A stretch of DNA of 64,000 nt. Source: Flavobacterium sp. (GTDB lineage: Bacteria; Bacteroidota; Bacteroidia; Flavobacteriales; Flavobacteriaceae). The translations under genes and the position numbers were made by a program. Below, piece by piece: positions 7,640-15,977 of the stretch. The stretch lies in NCBI GenBank assembly GCA_020403245.1, contig JADBYA010000009.1:218794-282793 (forward strand). The letters are read 5' to 3'. The first letter of the stretch is position 1; the number at the start of each line of letters is the position of its first letter. A model generated the notes under the pieces. The model saw only the letters and a list, made by a program, of their open reading frames with translations, was not told where the DNA came from and did not search any database.

Positions 7640-10225
7640 ATGGGGTCAATGATGATTTATGTGCCTATAGTTATGGCAATAATTGGACTGCTTTTTATGG
7701 CAGTTAAAAGAAGTTGGGTTTTAAAACAAGACGCTGGAGATGGCAAGATGGCAGCCATTTCAGATTATATTTATGAAGGTGCATTAGCATTCTTAAAAGC
7801 AGAATACAGATTATTAGCAATATTCGTACTTATTGCAAGTGTTGTTTTAGCTGGAATTACCCAAATAGATGGTGTAAAAACACATTTATTAATTGTAATT
7901 GCCTTTATTTTTGGCGCTTTCTTTTCGGCATTAGCTGGAAACATGGGGATGAAAATTGCAACTAAAACCAATGTTAGAACTACCCAAGCTGCCCGCACCA
8001 GTTTACCACAAGCGCTAAAAGTTTCTTTTGGTGGTGGAACCGTAATGGGATTAGGAGTTGCCGGATTAGCCGTTTTAGGTTTGACAGGTTTTTTCATTAT
8101 ACTTTTTCAAAAATTCATGGGAGGTGTATGGACTTCAACTGAAGACATGACCGTTGTGTTGGAAACACTAGCTGGTTTCTCTCTTGGTGCTGAATCTATT
8201 GCATTGTTTGCTCGTGTTGGTGGTGGTATCTATACCAAAGCCGCCGACGTTGGTGCTGATTTAGTAGGTAAAGTAGAAGCGGGTATTCCAGAAGATGACC
8301 CAAGAAATCCTGCTACAATTGCAGATAACGTGGGAGACAATGTGGGAGACGTTGCCGGAATGGGTGCCGATTTATTTGGGTCTTATGTAGCAACTGTCCT
8401 TGCTGCAATGGTTTTAGGTAACTATGTTATCAAAGATATGGGCGGGAAAATTGTGGATGCTTTTGGTGGCATTGGACCTATCTTATTACCAATGGCTATT
8501 GCTGGTTTTGGAATTTTGTTTTCTATAATTGGTACAATGTTGGTGAAAATTACAAGTGATGACGCTAAAGAAGCTCAAGTTCAAAAAGCATTAAACATAG
8601 GAAACTGGGTTTCTATTGTTTTAACCGCTATTGCGTGTTTCTTCCTTGTAGATTATATGTTGCCACAAACCATGAAAATGGAATTCTTTGGTGAAGGATT
8701 ACAAGATATATCTTCAATGCGCGTTTTCTATGCAACTTTAATCGGATTATTTGTTGGTGGAGCTATTTCATCAGTAACGGAATATTACACAGGATTGGGT
8801 ACTAAACCGGTTTTGGCAATTGTACAAAAATCTTCAACTGGTGCAGGAACCAATGTAATTGCTGGTTTGGCAACAGGTATGATTTCTACTTTTCCAACAG
8901 TAATTTTATTTGCTGCTGCAATATGGTCAACTTATGCATTGGCAGGATTTTACGGAGTTGCGCTTGCTGCTTCTGCTATGATGGCTACAACAGCCATGCA
9001 ATTGGCCATCGATGCTTTCGGACCAATCTCTGATAACGCTGGTGGAATTGCTGAAATGAGCGAATTGCCAAAAGAAGTTAGAACTAGAACGGATATCTTG
9101 GATTCAGTGGGTAACACAACGGCTGCCACTGGAAAAGGTTTTGCTATCGCTTCGGCGGCATTAACCTCATTGGCATTATTTGCAGCGTATGTAACGTTTA
9201 CAGGAATTGATGGAATTAATATTTTCAAAGCACCAGTACTAGCGATGCTATTTGTTGGTGGAATGATACCTGTAGTTTTCTCGGCATTGGCCATGAACTC
9301 TGTAGGTAAAGCGGCAATGGACATGGTCTATGAAGTGCGTCGTCAGTTTAAAGAAATTCCGGGAATTATGGAAGGAACAGGCAAACCCGAATATGGTAAA
9401 TGTGTTGAAATTTCCACCAAAGCGGCTTTACGCGAAATGATGTTGCCTGGAGTTATGACTATTGGTTTCCCAATTGCAATCGTGCTTTTAGGTAAATTAG
9501 TTTATGGCGATAACAATATGTTAATCGCTGAAATGCTTGGGGGTTATATGGCTGGAGTTACTGTTTCTGGAGTGCTTTGGGCTGTGTTTCAAAACAACGC
9601 AGGTGGTGCTTGGGATAATGCTAAAAAATCGTTTGAAGCGGGTGTTATGATTAACGGTGAAATGACATACAAAGGTTCTGATGCTCACAAAGCTGCTGTA
9701 ACTGGTGATACTGTTGGTGATCCGTTTAAAGATACATCTGGGCCATCCATGAACATCTTGATTAAATTAACTTGTTTAATTGGATTGGTTATTGCGCCAA
9801 TCTTAGGTTCAGGACATGCTAATACTGCAATGGGTTCATCATGTTGTGCTCCAACAGAACAATGTGCCTCTATGAGCGAAGAAGAATGTAAAGCAAGAGG
9901 TTGTACAAAATCTGATTGTGAAAAGATGATGGCAAAATGCGACATGAGCAAATGCGCTACCATGACTAAAGAAGAATGTGCCGCTGTGTGCGACAAAAAC
10001 GGATGTTCTTCTGAAGATAAAGCAAAATGTATGGCAATGTATGACGAGAATGGTAAATTCAAAGGTGAATTTAAAAATGAAATTTCAAAAATGGTTTTTA
10101 TGGAAAAAACAGATAACGGTAAAGTAAAAGCTACTGTTTCTAAAACCATTAATGGTAAAGTAACTGAAGAAACTTTTGAAGGAACTGAAGCTGAAGTAAA
10201 AGCTAAAGTGGAAGCATTGAAATAG
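7640..10225 (+). CDS. hppA: Membrane-bound ion-pumping pyrophosphatase with Cys-rich C-terminal extension
   Basis: 861 residues, longer than the usual 680-730. The mPPase core (about 1-732) carries the catalytic motifs VGADLVGKVEAGIPEDDPRN (205-224) and DNVGDNVGDVAGMGADLFG (229-247), plus GNTTAATGKGFA, whose Ala is typical of K+-dependent enzymes. It hydrolyses pyrophosphate in the cytoplasm and pumps cations out. The Glu that Na+ pumps carry in LFESY is Gly247 here, while Glu185 appears in SLGAES. As I recall, this relocation is described for F. johnsoniae H+-pumping PPase, so H+ is the likelier ion. Residues 733-861 add 12 cysteines and then an EVKAKVEALK tail. Both mPPase termini face outward, so this tail should be periplasmic. 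It is monocistronic, with a strong terminator. Confidence 0.93.
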   Translation: MGSMMIYVPIVMAIIGLLFMAVKRSWVLKQDAGDGKMAAISDYIYEGALAFLKAEYRLLAIFVLIASVVLAGITQIDGVKTHLLIVIAFIFGAFFSALAGNMGMKIATKTNVRTTQAARTSLPQALKVSFGGGTVMGLGVAGLAVLGLTGFFIILFQKFMGGVWTSTEDMTVVLETLAGFSLGAESIALFARVGGGIYTKAADVGADLVGKVEAGIPEDDPRNPATIADNVGDNVGDVAGMGADLFGSYVATVLAAMVLGNYVIKDMGGKIVDAFGGIGPILLPMAIAGFGILFSIIGTMLVKITSDDAKEAQVQKALNIGNWVSIVLTAIACFFLVDYMLPQTMKMEFFGEGLQDISSMRVFYATLIGLFVGGAISSVTEYYTGLGTKPVLAIVQKSSTGAGTNVIAGLATGMISTFPTVILFAAAIWSTYALAGFYGVALAASAMMATTAMQLAIDAFGPISDNAGGIAEMSELPKEVRTRTDILDSVGNTTAATGKGFAIASAALTSLALFAAYVTFTGIDGINIFKAPVLAMLFVGGMIPVVFSALAMNSVGKAAMDMVYEVRRQFKEIPGIMEGTGKPEYGKCVEISTKAALREMMLPGVMTIGFPIAIVLLGKLVYGDNNMLIAEMLGGYMAGVTVSGVLWAVFQNNAGGAWDNAKKSFEAGVMINGEMTYKGSDAHKAAVTGDTVGDPFKDTSGPSMNILIKLTCLIGLVIAPILGSGHANTAMGSSCCAPTEQCASMSEEECKARGCTKSDCEKMMAKCDMSKCATMTKEECAAVCDKNGCSSEDKAKCMAMYDENGKFKGEFKNEISKMVFMEKTDNGKVKATVSKTINGKVTEETFEGTEAEVKAKVEALK

Positions 10226-10252
10226 TATTTCAATAATTTGGATATAAGAAAA

Positions 10253-10289
10253 CTCGTCTCGTTTTTAACAACCAGACGAGCTTTTTTTT
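10253..10289. terminator. Rho-independent terminator after hppA
   Basis: CTCGTCT (10253-10259) pairs with AGACGAG (10274-10280) across a 14-base loop and is followed by a run of eight T. It sits between convergent hppA and the deoxynucleoside kinase. Confidence 0.8.
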
Positions 10290-10303
10290 ATATTAAATAA
10301 TCT

Positions 10304-10918
10304 TTAAAAAAGCCCATTTATCTCAGCATCAATTCTGTTGATAACAATTCCTAAATCTTCTGGATTATTGACAAAATCAACATTGTCAACATCAATAATT
10401 AAAAGTTTCCCTTTGTCATAAGTAGTAATCCATGCTTCATAACGCTCATTTAATCTACTCAAATAATCAATAGAAATTGTGTTTTCGTAATCACGTCCGC
10501 GTTTGTGAATTTGAGAAACTAAATTTGGAATTGAGCTTCTCAGGTAAATCAATAAATCGGGTGCTCCAACCAATCCTTCCATCAATTCAAACAACGAAGT
10601 GTAGTTTTGAAAATCGCGATTCGTCATCAATCCCATGGCATGTAAATTGGGTGCAAAAATATGAGCATCTTCATAAATGGTTCTGTCCTGAATAATATTT
10701 TTACCGCTTTCGCGAATTTGTAATACTTGACGAAAACGAGAGTTCAAGAAATAAATTTGCAAGTTGAACGACCAACGTTCCATTTGATGATAAAAATCAT
10801 CCAAATAAGGATTGTCAACCACATCTTCAAAATGGGGTTCCCATTTAAAATGTTTGGCTAAAAATCGTGTCAAGGTTGTCTTTCCTGCCCCTATGTTTCC
10901 TGCTATTGCTATATGCAT
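10304..10918 (-). CDS. Deoxynucleoside kinase
   Basis: 204 residues, the usual size of the dCK/dGK-type kinase family. Walker A is GNIGAGKT at residues 7-14. EDVVDNPYLDDFY near 31-43 and QDRTIYEDAHIF near 77-88 are the substrate-binding and ERS/DRT-type motifs of the family. It phosphorylates deoxynucleosides for salvage; which base it prefers cannot be read. Its ATG overlaps the last base of the upstream minus-strand ORF (10918..11712), which suggests translational coupling. Convergent with hppA across a shared terminator. Confidence 0.9.
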   Translation of the reverse strand: MHIAIAGNIGAGKTTLTRFLAKHFKWEPHFEDVVDNPYLDDFYHQMERWSFNLQIYFLNSRFRQVLQIRESGKNIIQDRTIYEDAHIFAPNLHAMGLMTNRDFQNYTSLFELMEGLVGAPDLLIYLRSSIPNLVSQIHKRGRDYENTISIDYLSRLNERYEAWITTYDKGKLLIIDVDNVDFVNNPEDLGIVINRIDAEINGLF

Positions 10919-11712
10919 TATGGTAATTTTAATTTTAATTTTTTAATCTGCTGGTCGGTAAAAATAGCTAAAATTTGGTCTTTGTAGTAAAATTTTTGAA
11001 ACGATTTCTCAACAATTTCTATTTCGTAAATCACTTTCGATTTGTTGTTCAAACAATAAAGAACATTGTTGTAAGAAAATAAAAGTCTATCAGTATCAAT
11101 AATCTGAATATTTTCCCAAGGCGGAATGTTAGCCAGCAAATTTACTTTACCGAAAATGTCAATCGAAAACCAATTGTTATTTTCATCAATCCAATAAAAA
11201 TTATTAAAATCAGATTGTGTATATTTTATACTTTCTTGAATCGGATTTCCTATATTTTTAAAAGTGCTCTTGAGATAATTAAACAAAAGAATTTGCTGTG
11301 TTAAAGCATTATAAATCCAAAATTGGTTTAGCGAAGCCATACCTATTTTAGAAGCAAAAATGGTTTTGTCAATATCAAAAAGATTGAGTTTTTGAATTTC
11401 GTTTAGCTGATTGTCTACGATGATAATGGTATTAAAATCTTCATAGAAAACAACAATTTTTAAAGGATTTATATAATCAACAGAGGTTATTTTGCCTAAA
11501 GGAACATTCTTATATTCCCATTTTTGAGTCTCATTCTGCTTGATGAAAACATTATTTTTGATAAAATAATTATTACCCAATCCATCAAAACCTAAATAGA
11601 CTTTATTTTCTATTTCCTCTGAATGAATTGCCGAGGTCTTGAGTTTTTGGTTTTGACAAAAACTAACCGTTTGTGAATATAGAAAAAGAAATATAACAAT
11701 GTTTTTCATCAT
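10918..11712 (-). CDS. Secreted hypothetical protein, possibly beta-propeller-like
   Basis: 264 residues. A signal peptide (MKNIVIFLFLYSQTVSFCQN) is followed by repeating beta-rich segments such as YLGFDGLGNNYFIKNN, YNALTQQILLFNYL and FYWIDENNNWFSIDIFG. These look like propeller blades, as in flavobacterial six-bladed hypothetical proteins placed next to deoxynucleoside kinase genes. I do not recognise a named family. It lies just upstream of the kinase with a one-base overlap and probably shares its mRNA, though a periplasmic protein and a cytoplasmic kinase have no obvious joint role. The start could be M1 or M2. Confidence 0.65.
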   Translation of the reverse strand: MMKNIVIFLFLYSQTVSFCQNQKLKTSAIHSEEIENKVYLGFDGLGNNYFIKNNVFIKQNETQKWEYKNVPLGKITSVDYINPLKIVVFYEDFNTIIIVDNQLNEIQKLNLFDIDKTIFASKIGMASLNQFWIYNALTQQILLFNYLKSTFKNIGNPIQESIKYTQSDFNNFYWIDENNNWFSIDIFGKVNLLANIPPWENIQIIDTDRLLFSYNNVLYCLNNKSKVIYEIEIVEKSFQKFYYKDQILAIFTDQQIKKLKLKLP

Positions 11713-11831
11713 AGTGCTAATTTACAATAAACTTTGTTGATTTTATCTTTTGTAAAATAATATTTTAACAAAATATTGGTAACATTTTGGACATAGTTTC
11801 GTCATATTTGCTTTTTTATTAAAACAATATC

Positions 11832-12722
11832 ATGAAAAAAATTTATTATTCATCTGTATTTTTATTATTATTTATAGCTGCTAATGCCCAAAAGGATTTT
11901 CAAGGCATGGCGGTTTATGAATCCAAAACCAGCACATCTGATTTTAAATCTCGTTTTGAAGGGAACAAAGAAATCACTCCCGAAATTCAAAAAATGATCG
12001 AAGAACGAATGAAAAAAATGTTTGAAAAAACGTTTTTTCTCAACTTCGATAAATCGGCATCAATCTATAAAGAAGAGGAAAAGTTAGATGCTCCAGGGCA
12101 AAGTCAAGGAGGAATGCGAATGATGTCTTCCTTTATGGGTGGCGGTGGAACCTACTATAAAAATGTAAAAGAGAAAAAATATACCGTAGATAAAGAGTTT
12201 ATGGGTAAAGAATTTTTAATCAAAGATACATTAACTACCTACAAATGGCAAATGAGTTCTGAGACAAGAGTTATTGGCGGGTATAATTGTTTTAAAGCTA
12301 CAGCTGTAATTCCAGCCAGTAAAACCGATTTTAGAAATTTCAAACCCAAAAAGAAAGAAGAAGTTAAAGAAGGCGAAGCTAAAAAAGAGGAAAAAGAAAA
12401 AAGAACCAATTTCATGGATGATTTTGAGTTGCCTAAAGAAATAACAATAACAGCTTGGTACACACCTGAAATACCCATAAACCAAGGTCCAGAGGGGTAT
12501 TGGGGTTTGCCAGGATTAATATTAGAAGTTAACGATGGTAAAACCGTAATTCTTTGTTCTAAAGTTGTTTTGAATTCGAAAGACAAAGTCGAAATCAAAG
12601 CACCCAATAACGGAAAAGAAATATCACAAAAAGACTATGACGAAACCGTGACCAACAAAATGCAAGAAATGCAAGAAATGAATGGCGGAAGAGGTGGTTT
12701 TCAAATGAGAACAACACGATAA
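11832..12722 (+). CDS. GLPGLI family secreted protein (first copy)
   Basis: 296 residues. A signal peptide (MKKIYYSSVFLLLFIAANAQ) is followed by the GLPGLI domain, named for the motif read here as YWGLPGLILEVNDG near 219-232. The AWYTPEIPINQGPEG segment just before it is also conserved. The middle carries a highly charged Lys/Glu run (near 175-192), and the C-terminus is Gln/Met/Gly-rich. The family is Bacteroidota-specific and exported to the periplasm or surface; its biochemistry is unknown to me. It is convergent with the response regulator gene six bases away, and a second GLPGLI gene lies on the far side of the kinase. Confidence 0.85.
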   Translation: MKKIYYSSVFLLLFIAANAQKDFQGMAVYESKTSTSDFKSRFEGNKEITPEIQKMIEERMKKMFEKTFFLNFDKSASIYKEEEKLDAPGQSQGGMRMMSSFMGGGGTYYKNVKEKKYTVDKEFMGKEFLIKDTLTTYKWQMSSETRVIGGYNCFKATAVIPASKTDFRNFKPKKKEEVKEGEAKKEEKEKRTNFMDDFELPKEITITAWYTPEIPINQGPEGYWGLPGLILEVNDGKTVILCSKVVLNSKDKVEIKAPNNGKEISQKDYDETVTNKMQEMQEMNGGRGGFQMRTTR

Positions 12723-12728
12723 GTACCT

Positions 12729-13409
12729 CTAGCATGTCAATTTATATCCTTTACTTCTAATGTTAATGATTTGAATTGTTGTATCGAGAATTAATTTTTT
12801 TCTGAGTTTAGTAATAAATACATCCATACTTCTGCCTGAGAAAAAATCGGTATTGTTCCAAATTATTTTCAAAATCACTTCTCTGTCTATAATTTCATTT
12901 TTGTTTTCAATCAATAATTGTAGCAAAGCTGTCTCACGATGAGTAAGGTTTTCGATTTTATAATTATGAACGAGTATTTGTTTTATTGGATAAAATAAAT
13001 AATTTCCAATGGCAATAGTGTCATCGTTCGTTTTATTCTCAATTCTACCTAATAGCGATTGCATTCTAACAATTAATTCTTCCATGCTAAAGGGTTTTTT
13101 CAAATAGTCATTACCTCCGAATGCAAATCCATCAACAACATCTAATGTTTGCGATTTGGCAGTTAAAAAAATGATAGGCACATTTTTATTTATCTTTCGA
13201 ACATCTTTGGCAACGGAAAAACCATCTTTTAAAGGCATCATTACATCAAGCACTATAATATCTGGATTTTCTTTTAAGAAAAAATCAAAAGCTTCTTCAC
13301 CATTTTTTCCGTGAATAACCTCGAAGTTTCGTGTTTCTAAACTTTCTTTTATAATTTGTGCCAATGCTAGTTCATCTTCGGCTAATAAAACTCTGATTTT
13401 AGTACTCAT
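12729..13409 (-). CDS. OmpR/PhoB-family response regulator
   Basis: 226 residues. The receiver domain (about 3-117) has the acidic pair ED at 11-12, the phosphoacceptor Asp55 in IIVLDVMMP, and Lys105 in DYLKKPF. The C-terminal winged-helix DNA-binding domain (about 128-225) has LTHRETALLQLLIENKNEII, a SMDVFITKLRKKL recognition helix and the end NIRSKGYKL. It overlaps the start of the histidine kinase gene by 11 bp on the same strand, so the two are a translationally coupled pair. Likely targets are the neighbouring GLPGLI and barrel genes, because TTAAC repeats spaced 10 bp apart lie in the divergent promoter at 15021-15046. Confidence 0.92.
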   Translation of the reverse strand: MSTKIRVLLAEDELALAQIIKESLETRNFEVIHGKNGEEAFDFFLKENPDIIVLDVMMPLKDGFSVAKDVRKINKNVPIIFLTAKSQTLDVVDGFAFGGNDYLKKPFSMEELIVRMQSLLGRIENKTNDDTIAIGNYLFYPIKQILVHNYKIENLTHRETALLQLLIENKNEIIDREVILKIIWNNTDFFSGRSMDVFITKLRKKLILDTTIQIINIRSKGYKLTC

Positions 13410-14982
13410 TTGGCAATGTTATTTTAAATAAAGTTGGATTTGAATTTGATAATAATTCAAGCGAACCTCCGTGTTTTTCTATAATTTTTTTCGAATAATA
13501 TAAGCCAATTCCAAATCCTTTTACGTTGTGAATGTTCCCTTTTGGAATTCGATAAAACTTATCAAATATTTTTTCTTCATGAATTTTGTCAATTCCAAAT
13601 CCGTTATCTTCAATCAAAACAGTATTTTGGAATTTGTCACAATTTAAGGTAATCTTGATTTCATTTCCGCCATATTTTACGGCGTTATCTATAATATTCG
13701 AAAAGGCATTTTCCAAATGAAAACTATCAACATTGGCAAAAAAATCGGTAGTTTTTGTTTCTAATACAATATTTTTTTCCTGAAAATTTAACTGGTGTTT
13801 TTCGATACAGTTTTGCAATAATAAAAGCAGGTTTGCTTTTTCTTTTTTAATTGATAACTGATTTGTTTCTAGTGTTGCCGTTTCTAGTAATCGTTCGACC
13901 ATTTCTTCCAATTTTTTGAGCTGATTGCCTGATATTTCTAAATACCTATTCGTTTTTTCTATATCTTTTTCGGTATTAAAACTTTTTATTCCTTCAATAG
14001 CTGTTCCGATTGTGGTAATTGGCGTTTTGAATTCATGAGTAATATTGCTAATCAAATCATTCTTTATTTCATCTATTTTTTTCTGTTTATTGATGGTTTT
14101 TAACAGATAAAGTAAGCAAGTAATAATAGATAAAGAGAGTACTAAAGAAAGCAAAATCTCTGATAAACTTCTTTTTAGGACCAGTGTAATTGGATTTGAA
14201 AAAAGAATTGCGATTTCTTCTTTTTTTGGTAAATACGCTGATTTTGATATGCTTTTCAATGACAAAGAACCATTTTTGTTGGTTTGAAAAGTGTTGTATA
14301 ATGTATCGCCTTTATAATGTTGAAGCTGATAATCAATAAGTATGTTTTTTCGGTTTAGTTCTTTTTCTAAAGCATTGCTTAATGCTTTAAACTCGATAGT
14401 ATCTTGAAACATTGAAATAACAATTTTATTGGCAAGATTTTTAATAGCCATGATGCTGTCTGTGTCTTTTTTCCCTTTAAAAACACTTATCGCTTTGATA
14501 GAAGTTGGCTCGATTTCTTTAAAAGAAACTTTTGGCGAACGTAATGAAGTTTCGCTTGAAATAATTTCATTTTCAATTTGCATTTTTATCGAATCGCTTG
14601 ATTTTTTAATGGTTTTTGAATCTGATTTTATTTCTACGCTTACAAAAGTGGAAGTTGTATCCACTTTTGAATCTATAATCTTTTTTTTGTTCTTTTTTTT
14701 CTGCTGAGGAATATTTTTTAATGCCGATTTTAGGTCAACCGATTCAAAAAACTGTTCCGAGTTTACCTTTTTATCATTTTTTACAAAAGCTACAAAATTA
14801 TCCTTTAAATAATCAACATAATAATATTCAATACTTTTGTCCAAAGCGGTCTGTACTTCGGCAATTAACCTTGTTTTATTTTGATTATAGTTTTTTATAT
14901 TCCAAAATACTTGAAGTCCAATGGTGGCAACAATTGTAATCGAAATAAACAAAACAAGATAGAAGTTTTTTTCCCTTTTCAT
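13399..14982 (-). CDS. Membrane sensor histidine kinase
   Basis: 527 residues. There are two membrane segments (about 7-27 and 273-295), and the roughly 245 residues between them form a Lys/Ser-rich periplasmic sensor region without a recognised domain. The HisKA motif ISNITHEFKTPITTIG puts the phosphorylated His at about residue 316. The HATPase_c domain shows the N-box (NAFSNIIDNAVKYG), EDNGFGIDKIHEEK and GFGIGLYYSKKI. It transfers phosphate to the response regulator encoded immediately downstream. The signal is unknown; the neighbouring genes suggest an envelope cue. The start at 14982 is supported by the transmembrane segment beginning at residue 7. Confidence 0.93.
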   Translation of the reverse strand: MKREKNFYLVLFISITIVATIGLQVFWNIKNYNQNKTRLIAEVQTALDKSIEYYYVDYLKDNFVAFVKNDKKVNSEQFFESVDLKSALKNIPQQKKKNKKKIIDSKVDTTSTFVSVEIKSDSKTIKKSSDSIKMQIENEIISSETSLRSPKVSFKEIEPTSIKAISVFKGKKDTDSIMAIKNLANKIVISMFQDTIEFKALSNALEKELNRKNILIDYQLQHYKGDTLYNTFQTNKNGSLSLKSISKSAYLPKKEEIAILFSNPITLVLKRSLSEILLSLVLSLSIITCLLYLLKTINKQKKIDEIKNDLISNITHEFKTPITTIGTAIEGIKSFNTEKDIEKTNRYLEISGNQLKKLEEMVERLLETATLETNQLSIKKEKANLLLLLQNCIEKHQLNFQEKNIVLETKTTDFFANVDSFHLENAFSNIIDNAVKYGGNEIKITLNCDKFQNTVLIEDNGFGIDKIHEEKIFDKFYRIPKGNIHNVKGFGIGLYYSKKIIEKHGGSLELLSNSNPTLFKITLPNEY

Positions 14983-15020
14983 AAATCAAAAATAGTAACA
15001 AAAGGAGTTTCATTATCAAC

Positions 15021-15046
15021 GTTAACAAACGTTAACTTTATTTAAC
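15021..15046. promoter_or_regulatory. Three 10-bp-phased TTAAC repeats, candidate response-regulator site
   Basis: TTAAC occurs at 15022, 15032 and 15042, exactly 10 bp apart (units GTTAACAAAC, GTTAACTTTA, TTTAACAATT). They lie in the 121-bp gap between the divergent histidine kinase and the second GLPGLI gene. OmpR-family regulators commonly bind tandem direct repeats with 10-11 bp phasing. The assignment to this regulator is inference. Confidence 0.5.
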
Positions 15047-15103
15047 AATTTGTGTGATTTATTATATTTTAATTTGTATCATTAACAACAAATTAAAAAT
15101 TAT

Positions 15104-15952
15104 ATGAATACAACATTAACAAAAATAGCATCAGCATTTTTATTAGTAACTACAAGTGCAATTACTGCACAAGAATTTCAAGGAAAAGCGGAATATTTTT
15201 CGAAAAGAGTTTTTACTGAAAAAATAGAATTAAATAAAGCTACAGGAGAAAACGAAATGAGTCCTGAAATGGGGAAAGCGCTTCAGGAAGCCATGAAAAA
15301 AGCTAGTGAAAAGCAATATTTGCTTTCATTTAATAAATCAGAGTGCCTTTATGAAGAACAAGAACAATTACAAAAACCTGAAGCAGCTAATGGAGGATTT
15401 AGTATTTCTGTTGCTTTCTCAGGAGAAGGAAAAAAGTATCTCAATCTTAAAGACAAAATCTGCATCGAAGAAGCAGATATTTTCGGCAAGGAATTTTTAA
15501 TCGTCGAACCGCTTGAAAAACCCAATTGGAAACTACTAAATGAAACCAAGAAAATAGGCGATTACAATTGCTTAAAAGCCGAACTTGTAGTTCAAGTTAC
15601 TGAGAAGCAAAGAACAGAATACGAAGAATTTCTCAAAAAAGAAGCAGTAAAACCAGCGTTGTTTAAAATGGATGAACCTAAAGACAAAGTAATTATGGCA
15701 TGGTACACTCCTGAAATCCCTGTGAGTTTTGGTCCAAACAAGTATTGGGGCTTACCGGGATTAATTCTAGAAATCAACGAAGAAGAGACTATTATTCTTT
15801 GTTCTAAAGTAACGTTGAGTAACAAAGAAAAATCAAAGATTAAAGTGCCTAATACAGGTGAAAAAGTAACCCAAAAGAAATTTGACGAAATCGAAAAGAA
15901 AAAAATGGATAGCATGAAAAATGAAGATGGCGTGATTATTTTTGAACGTTAA
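15104..15952 (+). CDS. GLPGLI family secreted protein (second copy)
   Basis: 282 residues, paralogous to the protein at 11832. After a signal peptide (MNTTLTKIASAFLLVTTSAITAQ) it has EFQGKAEYFSKRVF, a charged middle region, and the signature KYWGLPGLILEINEEETIIL near 212-231 preceded by AWYTPEIPVSFGPN. Function is unknown; the family is exported. It lies 25 bp upstream of the large beta-barrel gene on the same strand, so they are likely cotranscribed, and it is divergent from the histidine kinase. The common flavobacterial pairing of GLPGLI proteins with beta-barrel proteins suggests joint work at the outer membrane. Confidence 0.87.
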   Translation: MNTTLTKIASAFLLVTTSAITAQEFQGKAEYFSKRVFTEKIELNKATGENEMSPEMGKALQEAMKKASEKQYLLSFNKSECLYEEQEQLQKPEAANGGFSISVAFSGEGKKYLNLKDKICIEEADIFGKEFLIVEPLEKPNWKLLNETKKIGDYNCLKAELVVQVTEKQRTEYEEFLKKEAVKPALFKMDEPKDKVIMAWYTPEIPVSFGPNKYWGLPGLILEINEEETIILCSKVTLSNKEKSKIKVPNTGEKVTQKKFDEIEKKKMDSMKNEDGVIIFER

Positions 15953-15977
15953 CATACAAGTTTTATAAGCCATAATC

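Noticed and set aside
7771-8097. 108-residue minus-strand ORF within hppA
   Set aside because: Antisense of a strongly conserved coding region; Pro/Ala composition typical of shadows.
9685-10233. 182-residue minus-strand ORF under the hppA 3' end
   Set aside because: Shadow of the hppA C-terminal extension; no start context, signal or family motif.
12231-12607. Minus-strand ORFs under the first GLPGLI gene
   Set aside because: Shadows of the Lys/Glu-rich coding region; Phe-rich translation is the expected antisense pattern.
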